The notes beneath the pieces were generated by a model, which saw only the letters and a list, made by a program, of their open reading frames with translations, did not search any database and was not told where the DNA came from. A stretch of 64,000 bases of DNA from Adiantum capillus-veneris (Eukaryota > Streptophyta > Polypodiopsida > Polypodiales > Pteridaceae), in assembly GCA_014529385.2 (NCBI GenBank), contig CM043948.1:76051291-76115290 (forward strand), given 5' to 3'. Shown piece by piece: positions 44,586 to 53,887 of this stretch (the stretch's first letter is position 1; each line of letters begins with the position of its first letter). The position numbers and the translations under genes were made by a program.

Positions 44586-44768
44586 TGTCACGTGACACAT
44601 CCAACCCTATGTGTCTGTGGACAAGCTACAACATAATTAGGGTTCAGTCAGTCAAGTCAGTCTAGAATAGGAAGTGATCTGGCACTTTTGTGAGTCTGTT
44701 TGCAGACTGTGCATGTCCAGACACTTAATGTAGATGCATATCCTTTGGTTTCACACAGCATGATCATA
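44586..44768 (+). repeat. Element L 5' LTR, outer 183 bp
   Basis: Matches the first about 185 bp of the 3' LTR (50153 onward) and stops at gatcata, where inverted gag sequence begins. Confidence 0.9.
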
Positions 44769-47010
44769 TCGTTCTTACCATTCTTACCGTTCTTACCATT
44801 CTGAGGGTTCTGAGAAATCTGAGAGGTACTTGTGGAAGTCTTGTTCTCCTTAGGCTTTCCCTTGTTGTGCTTCATCTCCTGTGCGAGAGCAATCGCTACC
44901 GCCTTGTTGAGATCGATTGTGTTAGGTGCAGCGGAATGAATGTTGTATTTTCTCAAGATTAGTGATCTTTACTGCTCAAGGTTCCTTTTAGTTCTTAGGG
45001 AAAGAGAGAGCTTTCCGTCTTGTAGAGTGCTGTGGTCACAAACAAAGTGAGTGGATTGTGCGTGCAAGTGAATGAGACTGAGAGAAGGAGAGAGAAGAGA
45101 TACGACACCGAGAGGTTTGTAAAACCCTCCTCCGAAGGCCCCACTCTCGTCGGCGAGAGTGGTCTACTTGATTGCACAAAGGTGTACAATGCGTATGCAA
45201 TGGACTATGCAACTTGGTCTATGTCGATGACGACGACGACGACGATGATGGCTGAAATCTGAGATCTTCTAATCGCTGAATTTCGGGACTGTTTCGGTGG
45301 CTGAAAATGACTGTTTTGGCTGCGTTTTCTTGGCTGAAAAATGAGGTTTCTTAGGGCTGAAAACTGATGGTCTTTACGAGTTGAAGCTGCCACACTTTAG
45401 GTGAATAATGCCGGTCTTAATTTGCTGTTGAAATCCAAAAATGCCGGGGGCTGAAATTGGTCCTTCTGTCGCCGGGGTTGTGCAAATGCAAAAACGCTAG
45501 GCTAATCTATTGTGTCGTGATGACGCCGGGGCTGATCTGCTGTGCACAAATCGCCAAGGCTGATCTGATGCAAAAACGCTAGGTCTTCTGTGGAGAAAAC
45601 GCCGGAGTAGTCGCGGGGGTTGGTCTTGTTGAGAAGTTGCCTGTTGAGCAAAGTGCTCCTGCTGCCTCTTCTGCCAGAAAGTGCTAACTTGGGTTTGCTT
45701 ATATAGAAACTTAGCAAAATTGCCCTACCTACTTTTGTTGGAAAGTCACTTAAAAATAATAAGTGAAAATCCCAATAACTAGGAAAATAGGCTAAATGCA
45801 CTGGAAAATTCCCCTAATTGATGCTAATGGATTCTGATGGGAATTCCGATGATCATGCTGTGTGCAATCGGAGGATATGCATCTATGCTAAGTGACTGGG
45901 TATGCACGGTCTACGAATAGACTCACAAAAGTGCTAGATCACTGCTAATCTAGACTTGACTGAACTGACTGAACCTTGCTGTGGTATAGCTTGTCCACGG
46001 ACACATAGGGTTGGGATGTGTCACGTGACAGATTGGATCGAGCACCTCGACATCGTACTTGATATACTCGTCCAATCCATAAAGGAATGTCTGTTTGCGC
46101 TCATCATCCGACTTGCGTAATTGGGTACCTAGTTGCAAAACACGATTAGAGAAAGATATAACTGACATACCATTTTGCTTGAGAGCGCACCAATCGTCCT
46201 TTAATCGTGCGAGGTACTGAGGTGGCACAAACCGCGCCTTGACCTTGTCTTGGAAATCAACCCAATTGAAGGAAAGGGACATGAATTTGTCAGCTTCCTC
46301 TAGGTGCGCGGCTAACCGTGCCTCTTGCCATGTGTGGTACCAATTGATGGCATCACCGGCAAGGTACATAGCTGTCGTCAAAACCTTGCTATTTCCTGTC
46401 TTCTTAGTTATAGCAAAATAAGCATTGAATTGATGCAACCAAGAATGAATAACCGTAGCATCCATCTTACCACCATACTTACTGAACTGGATCTTCTCTG
46501 TGACTGGGTTGTTGGAGTCTGCATCCCGGCTTGCGCCACTTGAGGAACTACGAACATCTTTGGCAGACTTCGAGGCAAGCACTTGTCGAACCAATTCTTG
46601 AGTGCGGAGGTCTCTTTGAACCTCACGATCGGCCTCCAAGGCCGCTCGTCTTGCTTTGGTTTCCTCCTTTCTTTGTGCTTTTCTTTCTTTTCGTGCATCG
46701 TGCTCGCTTCCAAAGCAATGCGAGTCGCTTCTTGTTGTGCCAACGCAACGCGATTCGCTTCTTGTTGTGCCAGCGCAACGCGAGTCGCTTCTTGTTGTTG
46801 TGCCACCGCAACTCAATTCGCTTCTTGTTGTTGTGCCATCATGTCCAACATCGACTTGACCATCGTCTCCATAGGATTTGGTACAACTCGTGGCGTAGAT
46901 GGAGAAGGGGGAGGGTCGGAAAAACCTCCTGGTGGGAAAAATTCTTCGTCGCCTCTCTCATGCTCATCACCTGTATGCGAAGTATCCATTCCGCTTCGGG
47001 TGATGACCAT
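44769..47010 (-). pseudogene. Element L gag (N-terminal part, inverted), split by solo LTR M1
   Basis: Minus-strand ATG at 47010 (MVITRSGMDTSHTGDEHERG). A tandem 11-residue coding repeat AQQEA-T/N-RVAL follows (about 46710-46850) with TGA at 46813-46815 (fits CGA-to-TGA). A coiled, charged segment (ARKERKAQRKEETKARRAAL) and a frameshift come next. Then a gag core: GGKMDATVIHSWLHQFNAYF, AGDAINWYHTW and KARFVPPQYLARLKDDW. Solo LTR M1 (44920-46030) interrupts it after EVLDP. It resumes DLNKAVAIALAQEMKHNKGK and ends in Asn-Gly-Lys repeats at the inversion breakpoint. It would package element RNA. Confidence 0.85.
44920..46030 (-). mobile_element. Solo LTR M1 inside element L gag
   Basis: A 1111-bp LTR of the L family (minus orientation, TGTCACGTGAC at 46030, end CGCTGCACC at about 44925). 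Exact gattg duplications flank it at 44915-44919 and 46031-46035. Gag reads through in frame if it is removed. No internal sequence. Confidence 0.92.
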
Positions 47011-47453
47011 GCACTATGATCTTTGGTTCTTAAGTTCACGAGGAACTTGGGTTCTTGCGGGTCTTTGGTTCTTGGGTTCTTGAGGTTCTTGAGGTTCTTG
47101 AGGGTCTTCTTTTGCTTGCAATTTGTGCTAGAGAAGGATCTTCTCTTCACCCGAGTTCTGCTCTTTTCCGCGGGCGCACCCCTTAGCGGCCTTGCGCTCA
47201 CACCAAGGTTGCTTTTTCCCACCTCACGTCGATTGGCCGGCCGCCAAGTGCACGGTCGCTCTCAATGAGTGAAAAGAGGCACAAGGGGAGGCTGAACAAG
47301 CCCTTCTTTCTTGGGTTTCCTGTCACTCTTCAAAAACACGATTAGGAATCGACACGCCCAAGCGAACTTGGGTTTGTGCGACCTCAATAAGCAAAAAAAA
47401 ATTTCTTGTGATTCTTGTGGTTCTTTCCTTGAGTGATACAGAACACTGTCAAA

Positions 47454-47465
47454 GCTTTGATGCCA
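47454..47465 (-). other. Element L primer-binding site (in inverted segment)
   Basis: The minus strand reads TGGCATCAAAGC, one base from the Met-tRNA type PBS, next to the LTR end. The leader 47011-47453 holds no ORF of interest. Confidence 0.8.
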
Positions 47466-47466
47466 A

Positions 47467-48356
47467 TGTAATGTGCAGCGGAATGAATGTTTGAACTTTG
47501 CTCAAGATGAGTGCTCCGAACTGTGCTCAAGGTTCCTTTTGTTCTTATGGAAGGGAGAGCCTTCCGTTCTTAATGAGAGAGTGCAATGATCACAAACAAG
47601 TGAATGGACATTGTGCATGAGAGTGTGCGAGATTGAGAGATAGAGAAATACGACACCAGAGACGTCGTAAAACCCTCATCCAAAGGCCCCACTCTCGTTG
47701 GCGAGAGTGGTCTACTATTGATTGCACAAACCGGTACAAATTGGATGCATGCGATTGATGCAAGTCTAGGCTAGATCGACGTTGACGACGGGGATAACGA
47801 GACCGATCTAAGGGCTGAAAACTGATGCTCTTGTTCTGCTGTCCAAAAACGCTACTGGCTGAAATCTGATGCAAATCTGCCTGCTAAAACCAAAAACGCT
47901 GATGTGGGCTGATGTCTGATGGCTGAAATTCGTTGTTTTAGGTTGTCAAACCGTTGAAATCTGTTGATGCTTGGCGATGCTGAAACGCCATGCAAAGGGG
48001 GCGATTTTGGGATTATGGAGACGCCAGGGCTGAGACTAAATGGCGATAAAGTCTTGATGAAAAACGCTAGGTGAAGGGGTGTCTTGCTTGGAGAAAAAAC
48101 GCCACCAAGGGGGGATCTTGCTGAGAAGTTGCCTGTTGAGCAAGGTGCTTCTGTTGCCTCTTCTGCCAATTAGTGCTAGCTTAGGTTTGCTTATACCTAG
48201 TCTAGGTTTGCTTATATACAAACTTACTCAATTTGCTCTATCTACTTTCCAACAAAAGTCACTTAAATTAATAAGTAAAAAATGTCAAAAATAGGAAAAA
48301 TAGGTTAAATGCACTGGAAAATTCGCTAGAAGGATTCTGATGGATTCTTATGGGAA
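47467..48356 (-). repeat. Element L 5' LTR, inner 890 bp (inverted)
   Basis: Starts tgtaatgtgcagcgg (inverse of the LTR end) and matches the 3' LTR up to about 185 bp short of its outer end, where the inversion breakpoint lies. Confidence 0.9.
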
Positions 48357-49080
48357 CTCTCTAACCAATCTTCCAACAGTCTCTTAGAAAAAACTCTTCC
48401 AATGAACCTAAGGGTAAGGCTAACACAATTGCTAAACCTAAGCTCACTCCAGATGAAAAGGTAGCACAAGGAATTTTAAATCATGTCGAAAAAGCAAAGC
48501 ACTTATTCTAAGGAAGGTCGTTGTTTTCATTGTCACATTAAGGGTCACATAAAAAGAACATGTCCTAAGCTTGACTCTAATGAATCTAAAGAATCCACAG
48601 AACCCACTTCCTCTATCAATGCAATCAATGACAACACGAGTGTGCCCCAAGTTTCTCTTGACCCTCCCATTGATGAGTCTCTCATTAAATGTTATGGTCA
48701 TATGACGGGGTAACGCTTTGTCATATTGTTTGACACGCAGTATGCATGATGTGATCAGTCCCTCTTGTTGAGAGAGGCCGCCTAGAGGTTAGTCAGAAAT
48801 CTCCTCTCGAGGTCTCTGGCTTTGCTCTCGGTATGGACTCTTTTATCACGAAAGAGTGCCTTGATGTGTTGTTTACAGTTCAACAAGCTGCTTTCTGTAG
48901 AAATTTTTTTGTCTCTCCTCTCTCAGGATGTGATATGATTTTGGGGATTCGATGGTTTCGTGGGCATAACCCACTCATGGATTGGGCGGAAAATACGTTC
49001 ACTTTCAATGCCAAAAGTGACTCTCCCATTGTCATTCGTGGAGAGGAATTTGTTCATTCTTCCTCTTATTGCTAATGTGC
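48357..49080 (+). pseudogene. Element L gag end (zinc knuckle) and protease
   Basis: Plus-strand continuation of gag: serine/lysine-rich NQSSNSLRKNSSNEPKGKAN, then a CCHC knuckle CFHCHIKGHIKRTC at about 48520-48560 (frame changes around 48500). A retropepsin-like end follows (48833-49075): GCDMILGIRWFRGHNPLMDW, the hydrophobic-ILG-x-W-hydrophobic pattern of gypsy proteases. The catalytic D-S/T-G is not seen because 48713-48830 is out of frame. Confidence 0.75.
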
Positions 49081-49412
49081 AGGCGAAGATTGAACGGATT
49101 CAGGAGAAGGAGACTCTCTTAGTCTCTTCTTCTCCAAAGCATGACACACAGAATTTGCATGATGATACGCATGATGATTTGAACGATAATGATGAGCATG
49201 ATGATTTGGATGACAATGACGAGCATGATGATTTGCATGATCAAGATGTGATTTCTCACAAACATGATGATTTGCATGAAGATGACGTGATTGTTCACAA
49301 GGGTGATGAGTTAGTTGATGCTTTTTCTAGCGAAGCTAACCACGTTGCAGATTCGCTTAATCACGAAGGATCGATCTTGGCTCTCGAGCCTAGGTCCAAA
49401 GAACCCTCATAG
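49081..49412 (+). pseudogene. Asp/His-rich repeat region of element L
   Basis: A plus-strand frame (within 48960-49412) encodes a degenerate repeat of D-D-L-x-D-N-D-E-H-D-D (about 49160-49300), giving an acidic, histidine-rich stretch followed by KGDELVDAF and a stop at 49410. It follows the protease after a frame change. No known retrotransposon domain; metal or RNA binding is only a thought. Confidence 0.5.
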
Positions 49413-49556
49413 GAAGTTTTATGTGTTCGCATGATTAGTACGCATACATTGTACGAGTGTTTGATTCGTGATCGTTCCTGTATTTTTGTTAGCGTCTTTA
49501 TGTGATCCCTTTTCCTAGGCATGACATATTGTACGTTGAGCACGTTTCACTCATGA

Positions 49557-50141
49557 ATGAGCACGAATGTATGCGGATTGTTCATGAAAAGCAGGAAGTC
49601 ACATTCCATGTCTCTTCCTTGGAATGACACATTCGTAGAACGAGCACAAGAAAGTATGAGCACCAAGCATGGGCATTTCCGTTGTGAATTGCTAGAGTTC
49701 ATTGATTTGGATCGGAATGACAAGATTCGATCTCATTGTTTGCGTGTGTGTGGTGAACGGTTTGGCACTCCGTCTCTTTGTTCATCTACATTGCATGCAC
49801 AGTCTATTAGGATGACAAGATTTTTTCCACTCACTTTACATGGAATAGGTATGTTCATGGTTTTGTGTTGGAAATGGTTTCAGGAATTTTCAGCCATGGA
49901 GATTCTTGAAGAAGAAAGAAGCATGACTCTCGACGAAGTTGAAGCATTGAAGGAGCCACCGAAGACTTTGTGTCGCTTTCGGTGCGGCCCAAAGAAGCAA
50001 GCGTTGCAGACCGTTATGAAGTTCAAGTATCGCACGAGCCACACCTCAGAGTGGGCCGGCGAAGAGTCCTTTCGAGGATTCCGGATGTTATTGGCGATCT
50101 CTCTCGACGCCATACAGTTCAGCACCAGTACCTCACTTTGA
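49557..50141 (+). CDS. Unknown ORF before element L PPT
   Basis: A 194-codon frame from ATG 49557 to the PPT. It has a positively charged N-terminus, a hydrophobic stretch (GIGMFMVLCWKWF) about 100 residues in, and an acidic segment (EILEEERSMTLDEVEALKE). An overlapping frame at 49970-50203 (SHEPHLRVGRRRVLSRIPDV) also looks coding-like. I do not recognise either. They occupy the place of pol in a normal element and could be a decayed remnant or a lineage-specific protein. Confidence 0.35.
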   Translation: MSTNVCGLFMKSRKSHSMSLPWNDTFVERAQESMSTKHGHFRCELLEFIDLDRNDKIRSHCLRVCGERFGTPSLCSSTLHAQSIRMTRFFPLTLHGIGMFMVLCWKWFQEFSAMEILEEERSMTLDEVEALKEPPKTLCRFRCGPKKQALQTVMKFKYRTSHTSEWAGEESFRGFRMLLAISLDAIQFSTSTSL

Positions 50142-50152
50142 AAAGGAGGGGA
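50141..50152 (+). other. Element L polypurine tract
   Basis: aaaaggagggga immediately before the tgtcacgtg LTR start. Confidence 0.92.
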
Positions 50153-51239
50153 TGTCACGTGACACATCCAACCCTATGTGTCCGTGGACAAGCTACAACA
50201 TAATCAGGGTTCAGTCAGTGAAGTCAGTTTAGAATAGGAAGTGATCTGACACTTTTGTGAGTCTGTTCGCAGACGTGCATGTCCAGACACTTAGTGTAGA
50301 CGCATATTCTCTGGTTGCACATAGCATGATCATAAGCATTCCCATCAGAATCCATCAGAATCTTTCAGGGAAATTTTCCAGTGCATTTAACCTATTTTTT
50401 CTATTTTTGACATTTTTCACATCTTAATTTAAGTGACTTTTGTTAGAAAGTAGGTAGGGCAAATTGAGTAAGTTTGTATATAAGCAAACCTAGGCTAGCA
50501 CTAATTGGCAGAAGAGGCAGCAGAAGCACCTTGCTCAATAGACAACTTCTTAGCAAGATCCCCCCTTGGTGGAGTTTTCCCTCCAAGCAAGACACCCCTT
50601 CACCTAGCGTTTTTCATCAAGACTTTATCGCCATTTAGTCTCAGCCCTGGTGTTTCTAGAATCCCCAAATCGCCCCCTTTATATAGGGTTTTCAACATCG
50701 CCAAGCATCAGCAGATTTCAGCGGTTTGACAACCTAAAACCAATGAATTTCAGCCATCAAACATCAGTCTACATCAACATTTTTGGTTCCAGCAGTTTTC
50801 AGCCGTTAGCGTTTTTGGGACAGCAGCAAATTTGCATCAGATTTCAGCCAATTGGACAGTAGGACAAGAGCATTAGTTTTCAGCCCTTAGATCGGTCTCA
50901 TCATCCTCGTCGTTGACATTGATCTAGCCTAGACTTGCATTAGTCACATGCATCCATTTTGTACCGGTTTGTGCAATCAATAGTAGACCACTCTCGCCAA
51001 CGAGAGTGGGGCCTTCGGAGAAGGGTTTTACAAATTCTCTGGTGTCGTATTTCTCTTCTCTCTCTATCTTTTAGTCTCACACATCTCATGCACAATGTCC
51101 ATTCACTTGTTTGTGATCATTGCACTCTCTCATTAAGAACGGAAGGCTCTCCCTTCTATAAGAACAAAAGGAACCTTGAGCACAGTTCGGAGCACTCATC
51201 TTGAGCAAAGTTCAAACATTCATTCCGCTGCACATTACA
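50153..51239 (+). repeat. Element L 3' LTR
   Basis: 1087 bp, TG...CA ends, followed by the atttt duplication and the rest of solo LTR N. Contains a bZIP-like cacgtgac at its very start. Confidence 0.95.
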
Positions 51240-52006
51240 ATTTTACAGTGCATCCCCTATTTATCCATTTTTCACTTATTATTAATAAGTGACTTTGTTG
51301 GGAAACTGGGTAGGGCAAATTTGCTAAGTTTGGCAGTCAATGAGTAGAGGCAGAAGAAACCAAGAGAGCACAGACAGACTTTACACCAAGCCCTCTAGTG
51401 TTTCTCCTCAGGAAGAACCTTAGCAAGACCAGCGTTTTTCATCAAGCACCTTCAACCCTAGCGCCAGGGATTTAAGCATTCAGCGTTTGCAGATCAGCCT
51501 ACATCAACGTTTGCAAATCAGCCAACCAACATTTTCTATTAACCTGTAGCAGCATTTTCAGTAGACCGTATCAGCCAGCATTAGCGTTTTCAACAGTCTG
51601 TTTCCAGCCCAGATACAATAGCGTTTTCAGCCAGTAGTCGTTAGCTTTGTCGCCACCCTCGTCATTGCCATTGTCACCGACTTAGACCATCATAGCATCA
51701 AGAACTTTGCATCAACACCATTGTACCAGATTTGTGCAATCAATAGCATAGGCTTCTCTCGCCGTCGAGAGAGGGGCCCTTGGAGGAGGGTTTGACAACA
51801 GTCTGGTGTTGTATTCTTCTCTCTATCTCTCTCTCAGTCTCGGCGTCTTCATTCACAGTGTCATTCACCTTGTTTGTGATCATTGCACTCTCACTAAAGG
51901 AAGGGAAGGCTCTCCCTTCCGTAAGTAAAAGGAACCCTTGAGCACAGTTCGGAGCACTCATCTTGAGCAAAGTTCAACATTCACTTCCGCTGCACCTTAC
52001 ACAATG

Positions 52007-52440
52007 GCATGGAATTGACACTGCTGAAATTTAGGGCTTTCGTGACAACGCATCAGGCACCACGTCCTTTTTTCCTTGCACAACACAATCTACAAATGGA
52101 ACATTGACAAGATGTTTGCCCATCGCATGTGCTTGTGAGACAACTTCGTTTGTGTGAGAAAATAACGCAAGGTTTGATGATCTGTTTGGACAACAAAATC
52201 AGCCCATAGCAGATAGTGTTTTCAACTAGTGAGAGCATGAATTACTGCCAGCAATTCTTTCTCATATACTTGCAAGTTCCTTTCGGTCTTCAAAAGAATT
52301 CTTCTCTCATATGTGACTACTCGGCCATTCTGCATTAGAATTGCACCAAGACTATGGCCACACGCATCAGAGTGCATCACGAGAACTTGGCAATTGCTAA
52401 CTTGAGTTGTTGGTTTCTTTCCGACGATTTTTGTTTAATT
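52007..52440 (-). pseudogene. Element H RNase H fragment
   Basis: Minus-strand translation: VLVMHSDACGHSLGAILMQN, then VYEKELLAVIHALTS and QTDHQTLRYFLTQTKLSHKH, the three RNase H blocks of gypsy elements. A TAG replaces the usual W in the AVIHALxxW block. It joins in frame to the integrase start at 44383 when solo LTR N is removed. The upstream RT is absent. Confidence 0.78.
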
Positions 52441-52460
52441 TTTGGGACCCTCTTTTTGAA

Positions 52461-53017
52461 GTTGCAAATGGTTGGACATTGTATGGCTAGTGTGAAACGG
52501 CCGATGGCCGAGAGTTTCACCCGCAATTGGGAAGGGCAGGTGACCACGAGTTAGTCGGGCCAATCGGCAGTGGAATCCGAGCAGTAAAAGGGTGTCTAGG
52601 CTTAATTCAAAGTCATTTAGGCCCCTCGTGACACTTATAAGTTGGTAGGTACTAGGGAATTAACTCAAAAGAGGCATAAGGGACACATGGTGACGTGGCA
52701 TGACCACCCATGGGCAGAAACTGTACGAGCAGATATGCTAACGTGGCAGTATGGACAGGTGCTGACGTGGTAGAAATCGTATGGACAGGTGTTGATGTGG
52801 CAGAAACTGTATGGACAACTGTACGGATCTTCGCATATCGTGCTGACATGCTGACGTGGTTGTTGTACGGATTTCTCAAATTGCGTTGATGCTTTTTTCT
52901 GGTCAGATTTTTGGATCAGTTGCTTTTGGAACAAATTGCTTTAGGGACTATTTGTTTTTGAGTTTAATTGCTTTTGGGGCTCTACTTTTGGCACTTGGGG
53001 TGTCCAAGTTTGTTACA
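52461..53017 (+). repeat. Element Q 5' LTR, partial
   Basis: Ends gtgtccaagtttgttaca before a perfect PBS, the same terminal word as in F. It contains about 30-bp tandem units (52739-52830) built on acgtggcag and gtatggacag, and several TGACGTGG-type motifs. The left border with element H is not exact. Confidence 0.75.
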
Positions 53018-53018
53018 G

Positions 53019-53030
53019 TGGTATCAGAGC
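53019..53030 (+). other. Element Q primer-binding site
   Basis: tggtatcagagc, one base after the LTR end. Only 53 more bases of Q follow before element G's LTR starts. Confidence 0.9.
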
Positions 53031-53083
53031 ATCAGGCGTGTGCTTTTTTCAAAGCATGCCGGTCCTATGAAAGAGCAGACATG

Positions 53084-53682
53084 TGTCACAAACTGGTGAC
53101 GTGGCATGGCTTGGACATGGGGCAGCAGACCACCCACACACACCCCGGTTGGCAGCCTGTGAAAATGCGGAAGTGACACGTGGCAGATTTTTGGAATTCA
53201 CAGTGAGCCTGTTGACGTGGCGCACTGTACGGACTTTCGTGATTTGTGGCGCTTTTTGCACTGAGCTGCTGACGTGGCAGTGCGTATGGAAAAGCAAGCT
53301 GAGTTCTATGCATGCTGAATTTGGCAGCTTTTGAAGCTTTTGGGGCTATTTGCTTTATTTAAAAGGCTTTTAAAATTGACTGCTTTTGGGGCTCTGCTTT
53401 TGAGCATTCCTTGTAAATTATAAATAAGTGGGCAGGGCCCTCACAACTCAGAGCATCTAGACGCAGAGTCCGAGAGTGGGAACCCTCTCACTCTCTTGTA
53501 CATTGAACATAGATTAATACAAAAAGAAATACCGAAAGGGGCGCCAGTCTTTGGGGCCAATATCTCTAGGCATGGAACTTCGCCGGGACGTGTCGACTCA
53601 AGTGTGAATTGTGAACTGTTTTGAAGTGAATCTCTGCTATGTCGCGGTAGAATCTTGACTTAGAGTGTCCAAGTTTGATAGA
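53084..53682 (+). repeat. Element G 5' LTR
   Basis: 599 bp, starts tgtcacaaactggtgacg and ends gtccaagtttgataga. It contains four TGACGTGG-like motifs in U3, a TATA-like ttataaata at about 53411 and the lineage core agaaataccgaaaggggcgc at about 53526. Confidence 0.85.
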
Positions 53683-53683
53683 G

Positions 53684-53695
53684 TAGTATCAGAGC
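53684..53695 (+). other. Element G primer-binding site, one mismatch
   Basis: tagtatcagagc, a G-to-A change from the usual tggtatcagagc. Confidence 0.85.
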
Positions 53696-53887
53696 ACAGA
53701 AAGATTCTTCTCCTACGGAGGATCCGATCCTTTTTGCAGCGCACAAAGCTTTTGAGAAAGAATCTTTGTGTCCCAACCCCCGACTTATTAGCCACTCCCA
53801 CCTTTCATACATCGCGCATCGGGCGCGCTCCCGTCTTCATCGCTCTGTCTTACAGGGCATAAAGCCATTAAGAATCCTAGATTACAC

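Larger units (their letters stand above)
44769..48356. other. Inverted segment within element L
   Basis: The left breakpoint joins plus LTR (gatcata) to minus-strand gag codons (repeats of Asn-Gly-Lys). The right breakpoint joins minus LTR (tatgggaa) to plus-strand gag codons (ctctctaacc). Turning the segment would join LTR to LTR, and gag to gag, with only about four LTR bases missing. Confidence 0.88.
44586..51239 (+). mobile_element. Element L: gag-protease-only LTR element with an internal inversion
   Basis: The outer ends are LTR ends TGTCACGTGACACATCC (44586) and CGCTGCACATTACA (51239), flanked by exact atttt duplications. The 3' LTR is 50153-51239 (1087 bp) after PPT aaaaggagggga. The 5' LTR is in two pieces: 44586-44768 on plus and 47467-48356 on minus. 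The segment 44769-48356 (LTR rest, PBS, leader, gag) is inverted relative to both ends. Lengths of the two LTR pieces sum to 1073, within 14 of the 3' LTR. There is no RT or integrase, so L is non-autonomous (TR-GAG-like; name by analogy). Confidence 0.9.
44384..52001 (+). mobile_element. Solo LTR N, split by element L
   Basis: Left part 44384-44585 and right part 51245-52001 make one LTR of about 0.96 kb (tgtcacatgcacacc ... cgctgcaccttaca), related to L's LTR. Flanking 5-bp duplication caatg (44379-44383 and 52002-52006) is exact. No internal N sequence exists, so it is a solo LTR left by LTR-LTR recombination. L (with atttt duplication) lies inside it. Confidence 0.9.
40331..52460 (-). mobile_element. 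Element H: Ty3/gypsy chromovirus, host of a four-layer nest
   Basis: A minus-strand gypsy element. The 3' LTR lies at about 40331-42359, the PPT at 42360-42369, integrase plus chromodomain at 42736-44383 and an RNase H fragment at 52007-about 52440. Two insertions split it: a 246-bp MITE in the integrase core (43752-43997) and solo LTR N (44384-52001, TSD caatg). Removing N joins RNase H to the integrase N-terminus in frame. The upstream RT, gag and 5' LTR are missing beyond about 52460, where Q's LTR begins. Its sequence resembles F and G. Confidence 0.85.

Noticed and set aside
44384-46030. Reading the L/M1/N region as several separate full elements
   Set aside because: Target duplications and LTR alignments support two solo LTRs and one inverted element; separate PBS/PPT pairs are lacking.
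46531-47083. Plus-strand frames of 162 and 166 codons
   Set aside because: Antisense to the repeated gag codons of element L; repetitive composition explains the openness.
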